Of a stretch of DNA of 5,777 nt, positions 1 to 5,574 are shown one piece after another; position 1 is the first letter of the stretch; each line of letters starts with the position of its first letter. The notes below the pieces were generated by a model. It searched no databases. It was not told the origin of the DNA and was given only the letters and a program-made list of their open reading frames with translations. The stretch comes from HGM12587 sp945786935 (GTDB lineage Bacteria; Bacillota; Clostridia; Lachnospirales; Lachnospiraceae). A program made the position numbers and the translations under genes. The stretch is taken from NCBI GenBank assembly GCA_945786935.1, contig CALZFY010000104.1, positions 1 through 5,777 on the forward strand. The letters are read 5' to 3'.

Positions 1-1
1 G

Positions 2-439
2 TACTTTCTCGTGGAAAAATTGGTATATAAAGAAAACCATCCTTCCATTTTCGGTTATTCCATAGCAGTGGTTGTCTCCGGAAGCATGGCGGATGCCATC
101 AATATAGATGATCTCGTTGTGATCCATCAGGACGATCATTATGATATGGGGGATATTATTACCTATGAAAGTGGAAAAAGTCTTGTAACACATCGCATCG
201 TGGGGAAAACGACGGAAGGATTTCAAACCAGAGGGGATGCCAATAATATCGCAGACATCGATCCGGTAAAAGAAGATCAGATTTTGGGAAAAGTTGTGAA
301 AGTAGTTCCCGGGGTTGGAAAAGTCCTGTATTTCTTTCAGAGTCCCTTTGGTTTGCCGGGAAGTATGGGACGTTATAGTACTGGAATACACTATACAGAT
401 CATGCCGGCATTTCGACATTGGAAATCCCTGATTTATAA
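2..439 (+). CDS. Signal peptidase I, ER/SipW-type (S26B), 5'-partial
   Basis: This membrane-associated serine protease would cleave signal peptides from secreted proteins. The frame is open to the left edge, so the true start and the N-terminal membrane anchor lie outside the window; the GTG at 11 is probably internal. Numbering from that GTG, SGSM (23-26) carries the nucleophile Ser25, THR (60-62) carries His61 in place of the usual bacterial lysine (the mark of the ER/SipW subtype), and TRGDANN (73-79) with the following Asp residues is the conserved C-terminal box. The segment KVVKVVPGVGKVLYFFQSPFG (about 94-114) is the usual run-up to a second membrane helix, but here it is followed by a polar tail with no helix. 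The +1 frame in this stretch reads a more family-like end (VIVLEY, then a Lys/Arg-rich tail) to a stop at 468-470, so a frameshift is suspected. Family assignment is firm; the substrate is unknown. Confidence 0.85.
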   Translation, partial: YFLVEKLVYKENHPSIFGYSIAVVVSGSMADAINIDDLVVIHQDDHYDMGDIITYESGKSLVTHRIVGKTTEGFQTRGDANNIADIDPVKEDQILGKVVKVVPGVGKVLYFFQSPFGLPGSMGRYSTGIHYTDHAGISTLEIPDL

Positions 440-484
440 AAATAAGTTAAAAGAATTCATAAGAAAATAGAAATTCTGAATATC

Positions 485-513
485 TTGTCAAATCATATTC
501 CCTGCTTTATAAT
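485..513 (+). promoter_or_regulatory. Sigma-A promoter, probably for purC
   Basis: TTGTCA (485-490) and a perfect TATAAT (508-513) are separated by exactly 17 bases, a near-consensus housekeeping promoter. Transcription would begin around 519-521, which coincides with the first base of the inverted-repeat block that follows. The next gene downstream is purC, giving a leader of about 200 nt. An alternative is that the promoter belongs to a small RNA made from the repeat block itself. Confidence 0.7.
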
Positions 514-519
514 TGAAAA

Positions 520-652
520 CGTATCTGTTCAGTACCTTCCAGATACGAGCAAAAATCCATATAAAATTTGCTTCGCAAATGGATTTTTGCTTGTAAAACT
601 CGGGATTTTCTGGCGAAAACCCTCGCGGAACAGTGATTGCTGAATAGTTACG
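520..652. repeat. MITE-like inverted-repeat element in the purC leader
   Basis: The ends form imperfect terminal inverted repeats: CGTATCTGTTCAGTA (520-534) matches the reverse complement of 638-652, CGTAACTATTCAGCA, at 12 of 15 positions. Inside are a short hairpin CGTATCTG/CAGATACG (520-527 with 540-547), a long hairpin (544-560 with 579-595, 16 of 17 paired or better, core AGCAAAAATCCAT) that contains a nested ATTTGC-TTC-GCAAAT, and a third hairpin (602-610 with 615-622). No hairpin has a T-run after it, so none is an intrinsic terminator. No convincing target duplication is visible. There is no transposase, so this would be a non-autonomous element. It could instead be a native structured leader; only the copy number in the genome can tell. 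Confidence 0.55.
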
Positions 653-654
653 AA

Positions 655-672
655 ATGTCTTATTGAAGACAT
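655..672 (+). other. Perfect 7-bp hairpin upstream of purC
   Basis: ATGTCTT (655-661) pairs perfectly with AAGACAT (666-672) around an ATTG loop, starting three bases after the MITE-like block. It lies about 35 bases before the purC Shine-Dalgarno sequence and is not followed by Ts. It may be a leader structure or an operator-like site; the function is unknown. Confidence 0.4.
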
Positions 673-720
673 CAGGAATAAGAGTAAAAGTGATATTGGT
701 AAAACCAGGAGGTATGGTTC

Positions 721-1407
721 ATGGAAAAGAAACTTGTATACACAGGTAAAACAAAAAATGTTTATGCACTTGATAACGGCAACTATCTTTTAAAATTCAA
801 AGATGATTGCACAGGAAAAGACGGTGTGTTTGATCCGGGCGAAAATTCAGTTGGTCTGACAATCGATGGTGTAGGCGATGTAAACCTTCGTATGTCTATC
901 TACTTCTTTGAAAAAATCAATGCAGCAGGTATTAAGACACATTATGTAAGTGCTAACATGGAAGATACAACTATGGAAGTACTTCCGGGAAAAGTTTTCG
1001 GACATGGTCTTGAAGTAATCTGCCGTCATAAAGCAGTTGGAAGCTTCTTCCGCCGTTATGGTGAATACATCGAAGAAGGTGCAGATCTTCCGGCATATGT
1101 TGAAACAACCTTCAAAAACGATGCTTTAGGCGATCCGCTTGTAACAAAAGATGGTCTTGTAGCACTTGGTGTTATGACTGAAGAACAGTATGATGACATC
1201 AAAGATATGACACAGAAGATCACTCAGATCGTAGCAGATGACCTGAAAGAAAAAGGAATGGTATTATACGATATCAAATTTGAATTCGGTTATGACGCAG
1301 AAGGTAAGGTTATGCTGATCGATGAAGTTGCTTCCGGAAACATGCGTGTTTATAAAGATGGAAAATACATTGATCCAATGACATTATCCAAACTGTTCTT
1401 TGCATAA
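721..1407 (+). CDS. purC: Phosphoribosylaminoimidazole-succinocarboxamide synthase (SAICAR synthetase)
   Basis: PurC joins CAIR and aspartate with ATP to form SAICAR in cytoplasmic de novo purine synthesis. The 228-residue length is normal for the bacterial single-domain enzyme. Visible signatures are the N-terminal GKTKNVY (9-15, nucleotide-binding loop), DDCTGKDG (28-35), the first family signature LEVICRHKAVGSFFRR (97-112), DPLV (138-141), LYDIKFEFG (182-190) and IDEVASGNMRV (200-210). The last replaces the canonical DE(I/V)-P-D-R-W type signature, marking a divergent clostridial branch. The ATG at 721 has an excellent AGGAGGT (707-713) seven bases upstream. The gene is monocistronic here: a promoter precedes it at 485-513, a terminator follows at 1426-1458, and no other pur gene is in the window. 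I see no PurR box or purine riboswitch upstream. Confidence in the function is high. Confidence 0.95.
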   Translation: MEKKLVYTGKTKNVYALDNGNYLLKFKDDCTGKDGVFDPGENSVGLTIDGVGDVNLRMSIYFFEKINAAGIKTHYVSANMEDTTMEVLPGKVFGHGLEVICRHKAVGSFFRRYGEYIEEGADLPAYVETTFKNDALGDPLVTKDGLVALGVMTEEQYDDIKDMTQKITQIVADDLKEKGMVLYDIKFEFGYDAEGKVMLIDEVASGNMRVYKDGKYIDPMTLSKLFFA

Positions 1408-1425
1408 GAAATCATAAGAAAATTT

Positions 1426-1458
1426 ACGGGCTGTTGCATTTATGCAGCAGCCCGTTTT
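1426..1458 (+). terminator. Rho-independent terminator of purC
   Basis: ACGGGCTGTTGCA (1426-1438) pairs with TGCAGCAGCCCGT (1443-1455), 13 pairs with one G-U wobble and a 4-base loop, followed by TTTTCT. It sits between the convergent stops of purC (1407) and the minus-strand membrane protein (1471). On the minus strand the stem is followed by AAATTTTC, so it may also end that transcript, less efficiently. Confidence 0.88.
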
Positions 1459-1470
1459 CTATACATAGAA

Positions 1471-2844
1471 TTATATAGAAGCTTTTGGTTTGCAATAGTA
1501 CTCCAGACATGGAACCATGATCAGGGCAGTGATTCCCGTTGTAAGACCGCCATTGTAGAGCATCAGACCACCGTGCATGGAGCTGGTGGAAGTACAAAGA
1601 ATAGCAGCCATAAAACCGGCAATCACTCCATAGCGCTTTCCATAACGTCCGGCAATGGGACAAAGACCGGTGGCAAAGGCCGCGCCATTTAAGTACCCTT
1701 GCGTGGACAGTGTCCACGGGATTTCCAGAATCGAGATGGCACACAGGAAGGATACAAGACAATACAGTAAGAAATATCCTATAAAAATCGGCCACACATT
1801 GGCGGGATGCTGTCCCTGGGAAGAGAAGGTCAAGGCAGCAAGGATGACTCCCATGGTAGGTCCTGTAAAGCCTGCGCCGTCAGTAAAGCAAATAACCAGA
1901 ACAAAATAAGTCAGCACCAGAAGTCCATAAAATCCAATGTTCATCAATGTTCTGGCAGCACCAAATTCCGCAAAAAAATCAGCAGTATGCCCGTTGGATT
2001 TTAATAATTCCCCGTACCCTTGAAAGCTTCGATCGTTTAAAAGCCATCCTAAAAATATGAATAACAGAAACATACACACAAAAAATGTGGGGACAAAGAT
2101 GCCATAGGAATTGGTGTGGGCTGCATAGGTAACATTAGGTACCGGTGTGGCATGAGGTGCCTCAACTCCCAGGGTCTTATACATAAATGCGTAGATAAAT
2201 AATCCCAGTAAACCAAAGGCGAGACCACCGTTATACAGGTTATAGCCTTTATGAAGCTTTAGAGCACCCGGAAGCATTGCCGGGATGGTAAAGCCCAAAA
2301 AGATGCTGAAGATAACAACAAAAAGAAAGCCAAGGATACTGATCTGGATCTCGTAGGCAATGTAATAGTTCCATACATGGTACCTGAAAAGCAGCTCACT
2401 GATGAAAGGTCCAAAGGCAGTGGCAAACATGGCCATATCCAGATTATATCGGAAGCCGATTTTAAATACTTTCGTAAATAAAAGAATACCAAAAACCGGC
2501 GGCCACATATTTAGAAAATTCAGACCATAAAAGCAGTGGGCTACGACCAGAAAATATCCTGCCAGGTAGCTGGGCCTGCACTCGGTCTTCAGAACAATCA
2601 TTAATATAGAAAAGCTCATACCGCACATGCCGGCATTTAAAAGAGCGGATGCTAAATTCCCCAGCATAAAATAATCTGTGATCAGAGGGCCGGGCTGGGT
2701 CATGATCCGAAAAAAGTCAACCCATACGTGTCCCCACAGGTCCAGATAAGCAGTTGCAGCGAAAGCTGCAATAAAAAAGCTTAGTGAAAAGCCAAAACAG
2801 ATGGCTTTGATAAACCAGCTGTTCTTTTTTATTTTGTAATCCAT
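1471..2844 (-). CDS. DUF1576-type polytopic membrane protein with internal duplication
   Basis: This is a 457-residue integral membrane protein with about a dozen hydrophobic segments (for example 14-32, 57-83, 92-110, 166-190, 205-222, 248-268, 300-320, 350-373, 404-418, 427-446). From memory the sequence matches the DUF1576 family; no biochemical function is established that I know of. Two halves share ordered motifs: ALLNAGMCG (67-75) with TLMNIGFYG (299-307), NMWP (112-115) with NVWP (349-352), MFATAFGPF (139-147) with AFATGLCPI (389-397), and HKGYNLYNGGLAFG (198-211) with HGGLMLYNGGLTTG (424-437). Such a two-fold repeat is typical of transporters and channels, so transport is a reasonable inference, with unknown substrate. 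The ATG at 2844 has GAGGGAG (minus strand, 2855-2849) four bases upstream. It is convergent with purC and divergent from spo0A, sharing a 394-base control region with Spo0A boxes. The open frame is intact. Confidence 0.85.
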   Translation of the reverse strand: MDYKIKKNSWFIKAICFGFSLSFFIAAFAATAYLDLWGHVWVDFFRIMTQPGPLITDYFMLGNLASALLNAGMCGMSFSILMIVLKTECRPSYLAGYFLVVAHCFYGLNFLNMWPPVFGILLFTKVFKIGFRYNLDMAMFATAFGPFISELLFRYHVWNYYIAYEIQISILGFLFVVIFSIFLGFTIPAMLPGALKLHKGYNLYNGGLAFGLLGLFIYAFMYKTLGVEAPHATPVPNVTYAAHTNSYGIFVPTFFVCMFLLFIFLGWLLNDRSFQGYGELLKSNGHTADFFAEFGAARTLMNIGFYGLLVLTYFVLVICFTDGAGFTGPTMGVILAALTFSSQGQHPANVWPIFIGYFLLYCLVSFLCAISILEIPWTLSTQGYLNGAAFATGLCPIAGRYGKRYGVIAGFMAAILCTSTSSMHGGLMLYNGGLTTGITALIMVPCLEYYCKPKASI

Positions 2845-2883
2845 AGTTCTCCCTCAGATAAGTGTATTTTTCATTCGCGTACT

Positions 2884-2899
2884 TTCGACGCAATCGACA
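2884..2899 (-). promoter_or_regulatory. Two Spo0A-box-like sites near the DUF1576 gene start
   Basis: On the minus strand 2890-2884 reads CGTCGAA and 2899-2893 reads TGTCGAT, each 6 of 7 matches to the 0A box TGTCGAA, in the same orientation and nine bases apart. They lie 40 to 55 bases upstream of the minus-strand membrane protein start, downstream of its candidate -10. If real, binding here would affect that gene, more likely as repression. Single-mismatch sites are expected by chance about once in such a region, so the call is tentative. Confidence 0.4.
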
Positions 2900-2911
2900 T
2901 TCATCTTTTCT

Positions 2912-2939
2912 AGTTTATCATAAAGACAGAGGATTGCAA
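2912..2939 (-). promoter_or_regulatory. Candidate promoter for the DUF1576 gene
   Basis: On the minus strand TTGCAA (2939-2934) is followed after 16 bases by TAAACT (2917-2912), a 4-of-6 match to each of the -35 and -10 consensus hexamers. Transcription would start near 2905, giving a leader of about 60 nt. It is a moderate match only. Confidence 0.35.
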
Positions 2940-2981
2940 TGTATCAAAGCGTTTATTTTAGTAGCTTTTTTGTATAAAAAG

Positions 2982-2990
2982 TGATACAAT
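2982..2990 (+). promoter_or_regulatory. Extended -10 promoter, candidate vegetative promoter of spo0A
   Basis: TGATACAAT (2982-2990) fits the extended -10 pattern TGn-TAnnnT, with a 5-of-6 -10 hexamer. No good -35 is present, which extended -10 promoters tolerate. It would give a leader of about 240 nt to spo0A, running through the Spo0A boxes at 3015-3031 and 3074-3080. The position resembles the upstream Pv promoter of Bacillus spo0A. Confidence 0.45.
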
Positions 2991-3014
2991 AGGCGCGCAC
3001 TATCATAAAATCCA

Positions 3015-3031
3015 TGTCGAATCATGTCGGA
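3015..3031 (+). promoter_or_regulatory. Tandem Spo0A boxes
   Basis: TGTCGAA (3015-3021) is a perfect 0A box, and TGTCGGA (3025-3031) is a 6-of-7 match in the same orientation exactly 10 bases (one helical turn) further on. Tandem boxes in helical phase fit the way Spo0A dimers bind head-to-tail, as known from Bacillus. They lie just downstream of the extended -10 at 2982-2990, where bound Spo0A~P would block that promoter. Confidence 0.65.
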
Positions 3032-3073
3032 ACTTTTTTGCAAATTTTTGGGAAGAATTGGCAAAAACGGGAT

Positions 3074-3080
3074 TTCGACA
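3074..3080 (-). promoter_or_regulatory. Spo0A box upstream of the sigma-H-like promoter
   Basis: TTCGACA on the plus strand is a perfect 0A box (TGTCGAA) on the minus strand. It lies 26 bases upstream of the sigma-H-like -35 at 3106, a position suitable for activation of that promoter. Confidence 0.6.
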
Positions 3081-3105
3081 GCATACTTTTCATGTTTCTT
3101 ATATC

Positions 3106-3132
3106 GGGAATACATATAATAGGGATTGAAAG
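3106..3132 (+). promoter_or_regulatory. Sigma-H-like promoter of spo0A
   Basis: GGGAATA (3106-3112) and ATTGAAAG (3125-3132), 12 bases apart, resemble the sigma-H consensus RnAGGAwWW / RnnGAATww with a mismatch in each half (G for A in the first, GAAA for GAAT in the second). A TATAAT (3115-3120) also lies in the spacer, without a convincing -35, so a sigma-A start from the same spot is an alternative. The leader to spo0A would be about 100 nt. The position matches the downstream Ps promoter of Bacillus spo0A. Confidence 0.4.
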
Positions 3133-3238
3133 TAGAGATTCAGCAGCCACTATTTGGAAGGCACTGAACAGCTACGAAAAGGAAATGAGTTCTGCCTGAT
3201 GAAAGAGAACATAAAAAGTATTAGGAGGAAGATGAAGG

Positions 3239-4027
3239 ATGGCAATTTTGAATGTAGCGATTGCTGATGATAATGAGAGAATGGTGGAGATATTGGACAA
3301 TATCGTCAAAAAAGACAGTGACATTCGCATTGTCGGAAAAGCGAATAATGGGGAAGAGGTATATCATATGATCAAGGAAAAGGAGCCGGATGTGGTTCTT
3401 TTGGATCTGATCATGCCAAAGCTGGATGGTTTGTCAGTCATGGAAAGAATCAACCGTGACCAGACCATAAAAAAGCACCCGAAATTCATTGTAATATCAG
3501 CAATTGGACAGGAAGGTATTACAGAAGATGCATTTAACCTGGGGGCAATTTACTATATTATGAAACCTTTCAACAATGAAATGGTTTTAAACAAAGTAAG
3601 GGAGATGAAAAATTCAGCAGAAACAGCGAAACTGAAGCTTACCAGACATCCGGCCGTGGAGAAATACAATTATGAAAACCTGGAAAATGATGTGACAGAT
3701 ATCATTCATGAGGTGGGTGTACCGGCACATATCAAGGGTTACCAGTATTTGAGAGACGCAATTATGATGGTCATCAAGGACCCGGATATGTTAAATTCCA
3801 TTACAAAAATCCTGTACCCAACCATTGCAAAAGAGAATGCAACGACGCCAAGCCGTGTAGAGAGGGCAATTCGTCATGCCATTGAAGTTGCATGGAGCCG
3901 TGGAAATATGGACATCATCAATTCTTTATTCAGCTACACTGTCAGCACCGGTAAGGGAAAACCGACAAATTCAGAATTTATTGCCTTAATTGCAGACAAG
4001 ATTCGTCTGCAGAACAAATTAAGATGA
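3239..4027 (+). CDS. spo0A: Sporulation master response regulator Spo0A
   Basis: Spo0A is the cytoplasmic transcription factor that commits cells to sporulation when phosphorylated. The 262-residue protein has the receiver domain (about 1-122) with the acidic pocket Asp10-Asp11, phosphoacceptor Asp56 in LLDLIMPKLDG (54-64), Ser87 as the switch Ser/Thr and Lys109 in MKPF. A linker with the Tyr/Glu-rich YNYENLEND leads to the Spo0A-specific C-terminal DNA-binding domain (about 148-262), with HEVGVPAHIKGYQYLRDAI (157-175) and the recognition region PSRVERAIRHAIEVAWSRG (204-222). All key residues are present, so it should be functional. The ATG at 3239 is preceded by AGGAGG (3223-3228) at 10 bases. 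Upstream lie Spo0A boxes that suggest autoregulation. The usual clostridial neighbour spoIVB is not upstream; a divergent membrane protein is there instead. glgA follows 89 bases downstream with no terminator between. Confidence 0.97.
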   Translation: MAILNVAIADDNERMVEILDNIVKKDSDIRIVGKANNGEEVYHMIKEKEPDVVLLDLIMPKLDGLSVMERINRDQTIKKHPKFIVISAIGQEGITEDAFNLGAIYYIMKPFNNEMVLNKVREMKNSAETAKLKLTRHPAVEKYNYENLENDVTDIIHEVGVPAHIKGYQYLRDAIMMVIKDPDMLNSITKILYPTIAKENATTPSRVERAIRHAIEVAWSRGNMDIINSLFSYTVSTGKGKPTNSEFIALIADKIRLQNKLR

Positions 4028-4068
4028 ACAGCCCCTTCCTTTGGAAAGAGAAATGTGTTAAGATGAAA

Positions 4069-4077
4069 TGGTATAAA
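4069..4077 (+). promoter_or_regulatory. Possible extended -10 promoter for glgA
   Basis: TGGTATAAA (4069-4077) fits TGn-TATAAT with one mismatch and lies 39 bases upstream of the glgA start. No -35 is recognisable at the right spacing. It would give glgA an independent start in addition to read-through from spo0A. Confidence 0.3.
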
Positions 4078-4096
4078 CAACAGTCAGAAACTGTTG
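4078..4096 (+). other. Small perfect hairpin before the glgA ribosome binding site
   Basis: CAACAGT (4078-4084) pairs perfectly with ACTGTTG (4090-4096) around a 5-base loop. It lies five bases before the glgA Shine-Dalgarno sequence AGGGGG (4102-4107) and is not followed by Ts, so it is not a terminator. It could be a leader structure or a dyad operator. Function unknown. Confidence 0.35.
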
Positions 4097-4116
4097 GAGC
4101 CAGGGGGAAAATACGT

Positions 4117-5565
4117 ATGATAAAAATTCTGTTTGCTGCGTCAGAAGCGGTCCCATTTATAAAAACAGGCGGATTGGCAGATGTTGTTGGAGCATTACCA
4201 AAATATTTTGATAAAGAAAAGTGTGATGTAAGGATTATGATTCCAAAATATCTTTGCATTCGACAGGAGCTTCGTGAAAAGATGAAGTTTGTCGATAAAT
4301 TCTATGTGAAAATGAACTGGAGAACCCAGTACGTTGGCATTGATACGATGGAATGCGATGGGATTACATACTATTTTGTAGATAATGAATACTATTTTGC
4401 GGGAATGCATCCTTACGGGGAAATGTACCAGGACAGTGAAAAATTTGCGTATTTTTCAAGGGCAGTATTGGAATCACTGCCGGTAATCGGCTTTCAGCCG
4501 GACATTATTCATTGCCATGACTGGCAGACCGGTCTGATCCCGGTTCATTTAAAAGTTGATTATGCAAATAACGACTTTTACAAAAATATGAAAACCATAA
4601 TGACGATCCACAACTTAAAGTTTCAGGGACGTTGGATCATGTCAGAAGTTAAGGATGTGACAGGACTTGGAGACGAGTACTTTACATCAGATAAGCTGGA
4701 GCTATACGGAGATGCAAGCTTCTTAAAAGGAGGGCTTGTGTATGCAGATGTGCTGACCACTGTCAGCAAAACCTATGCAGAGGAGATTAAGACACCATAT
4801 TATGGAGAGGCTTTGGATGGATTATTAAGTGCCAGAGCAGGAGACCTTCGGGGCATCGTAAACGGAATTGATTATGAAGAATATGATCCAAAGACGGATC
4901 CAAAGATCGTATCCAATTACGATGTTTCCGATTTTAGAAAAAACAAGATAAAAAACAAGAGAGAATTGCAAAAAGAGCTTGGTCTGGAGCAGGGAGACGG
5001 CAAATTCCTGATCGGAATCGTGTCACGTCTTACTGACCAGAAGGGGCTGGATCTGATCGCATATGTCATGGACGAATTATGCGCAGACGAAAATATAGAA
5101 CTGGTGGTGTTAGGAACCGGGGAAGAACGTTATGAAAATATGTTCCGCCATTTTGCATGGAAATATGAAGGCAGGGTAGCTGCCAATATTTTCTATTCCG
5201 ATGCACTGTCCCATAAGGTTTATGCGGCTTGTGATGCATTTTTGATGCCTTCCGCATTTGAGCCTTGCGGGTTAAGCCAGTTAATGAGTTTAAGATACGG
5301 AACTATACCGATCGTCCGGGAAACAGGCGGTTTAAAGGATACGGTAGAACCATACAATGAATATGCAAAGACAGGCACGGGATTCAGCTTCGCAAACTAT
5401 AATGCCCATGAAATGCTGAAGATCATCCGTTATGCCCACCAGATATTCAAAGACAAAAAGAGAGACTGGAATAAGATCGTAGAAAGGGCCATGAGTCAGG
5501 ACTTTTCCTGGAAGTCATCTGCCGCTAAATACGAAGAAATGTACGATTGGTTAGAGAACAAATAA
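4117..5565 (+). CDS. glgA: Glycogen synthase, ADP-glucose type (GT5)
   Basis: GlgA transfers glucose from ADP-glucose to the end of an alpha-1,4-glucan in the cytoplasm. From the ATG at 4117 the protein is 482 residues, close to the usual 477-480. Motifs in order: KTGGLADVVGALPK (16-29, ADP-glucose-binding Lys16), HCHDW (132-136), TIHNLKFQG (163-171), SRLTDQKG (303-310, Arg304 and Lys309 for phosphate contact) and FEPCGLSQLMSLRYG (381-395, catalytic Glu382), then RETGGLKDTV (401-410). The Rossmann-type GT-B layout is complete. I chose 4117 because AGGGGG (4102-4107) lies nine bases upstream and the family begins with MKILFxASE. The frame stays open to an ATG at 4024 overlapping the spo0A stop, but that start lacks a ribosome binding site and adds 31 residues foreign to the family. 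It lies in tandem with spo0A; no other glg gene is in the window. Confidence 0.95.
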   Translation: MIKILFAASEAVPFIKTGGLADVVGALPKYFDKEKCDVRIMIPKYLCIRQELREKMKFVDKFYVKMNWRTQYVGIDTMECDGITYYFVDNEYYFAGMHPYGEMYQDSEKFAYFSRAVLESLPVIGFQPDIIHCHDWQTGLIPVHLKVDYANNDFYKNMKTIMTIHNLKFQGRWIMSEVKDVTGLGDEYFTSDKLELYGDASFLKGGLVYADVLTTVSKTYAEEIKTPYYGEALDGLLSARAGDLRGIVNGIDYEEYDPKTDPKIVSNYDVSDFRKNKIKNKRELQKELGLEQGDGKFLIGIVSRLTDQKGLDLIAYVMDELCADENIELVVLGTGEERYENMFRHFAWKYEGRVAANIFYSDALSHKVYAACDAFLMPSAFEPCGLSQLMSLRYGTIPIVRETGGLKDTVEPYNEYAKTGTGFSFANYNAHEMLKIIRYAHQIFKDKKRDWNKIVERAMSQDFSWKSSAAKYEEMYDWLENK

Positions 5566-5574
5566 AATATGATG

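Noticed and set aside
544..595. Long hairpin as an intrinsic terminator of the signal peptidase gene
   Set aside because: The stem is AT-rich and is followed by TTGTAAAACT, not a T-run, and it lies downstream of a strong promoter.
440..720. Purine riboswitch or PurR box upstream of purC
   Set aside because: I found neither the conserved purine-aptamer core nor a convincing PurBox (AWWWCCGAACWWT) in the leader; the CGGAAC at 625-630 is too short a match.
1424..1795. 123-codon minus-strand open frame at the end of the membrane protein gene
   Set aside because: It overlaps the intact membrane-protein frame on the same strand, runs through the terminator and has a shuffled, Cys/His-rich composition typical of a shadow frame.
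3014..3199. 61-codon plus-strand open frame directly before spo0A
   Set aside because: It starts inside the tandem Spo0A boxes, has no ribosome binding site, resembles no family I know and overlaps the sigma-H-like promoter. It is most likely leader sequence.
4036..4048. 13-mer TTCCTTTGGAAAG shared with 5665-5677
   Set aside because: It is close to palindromic and low in complexity, and one chance 13-mer pair is not surprising in a window of this size. The copies have different contexts.
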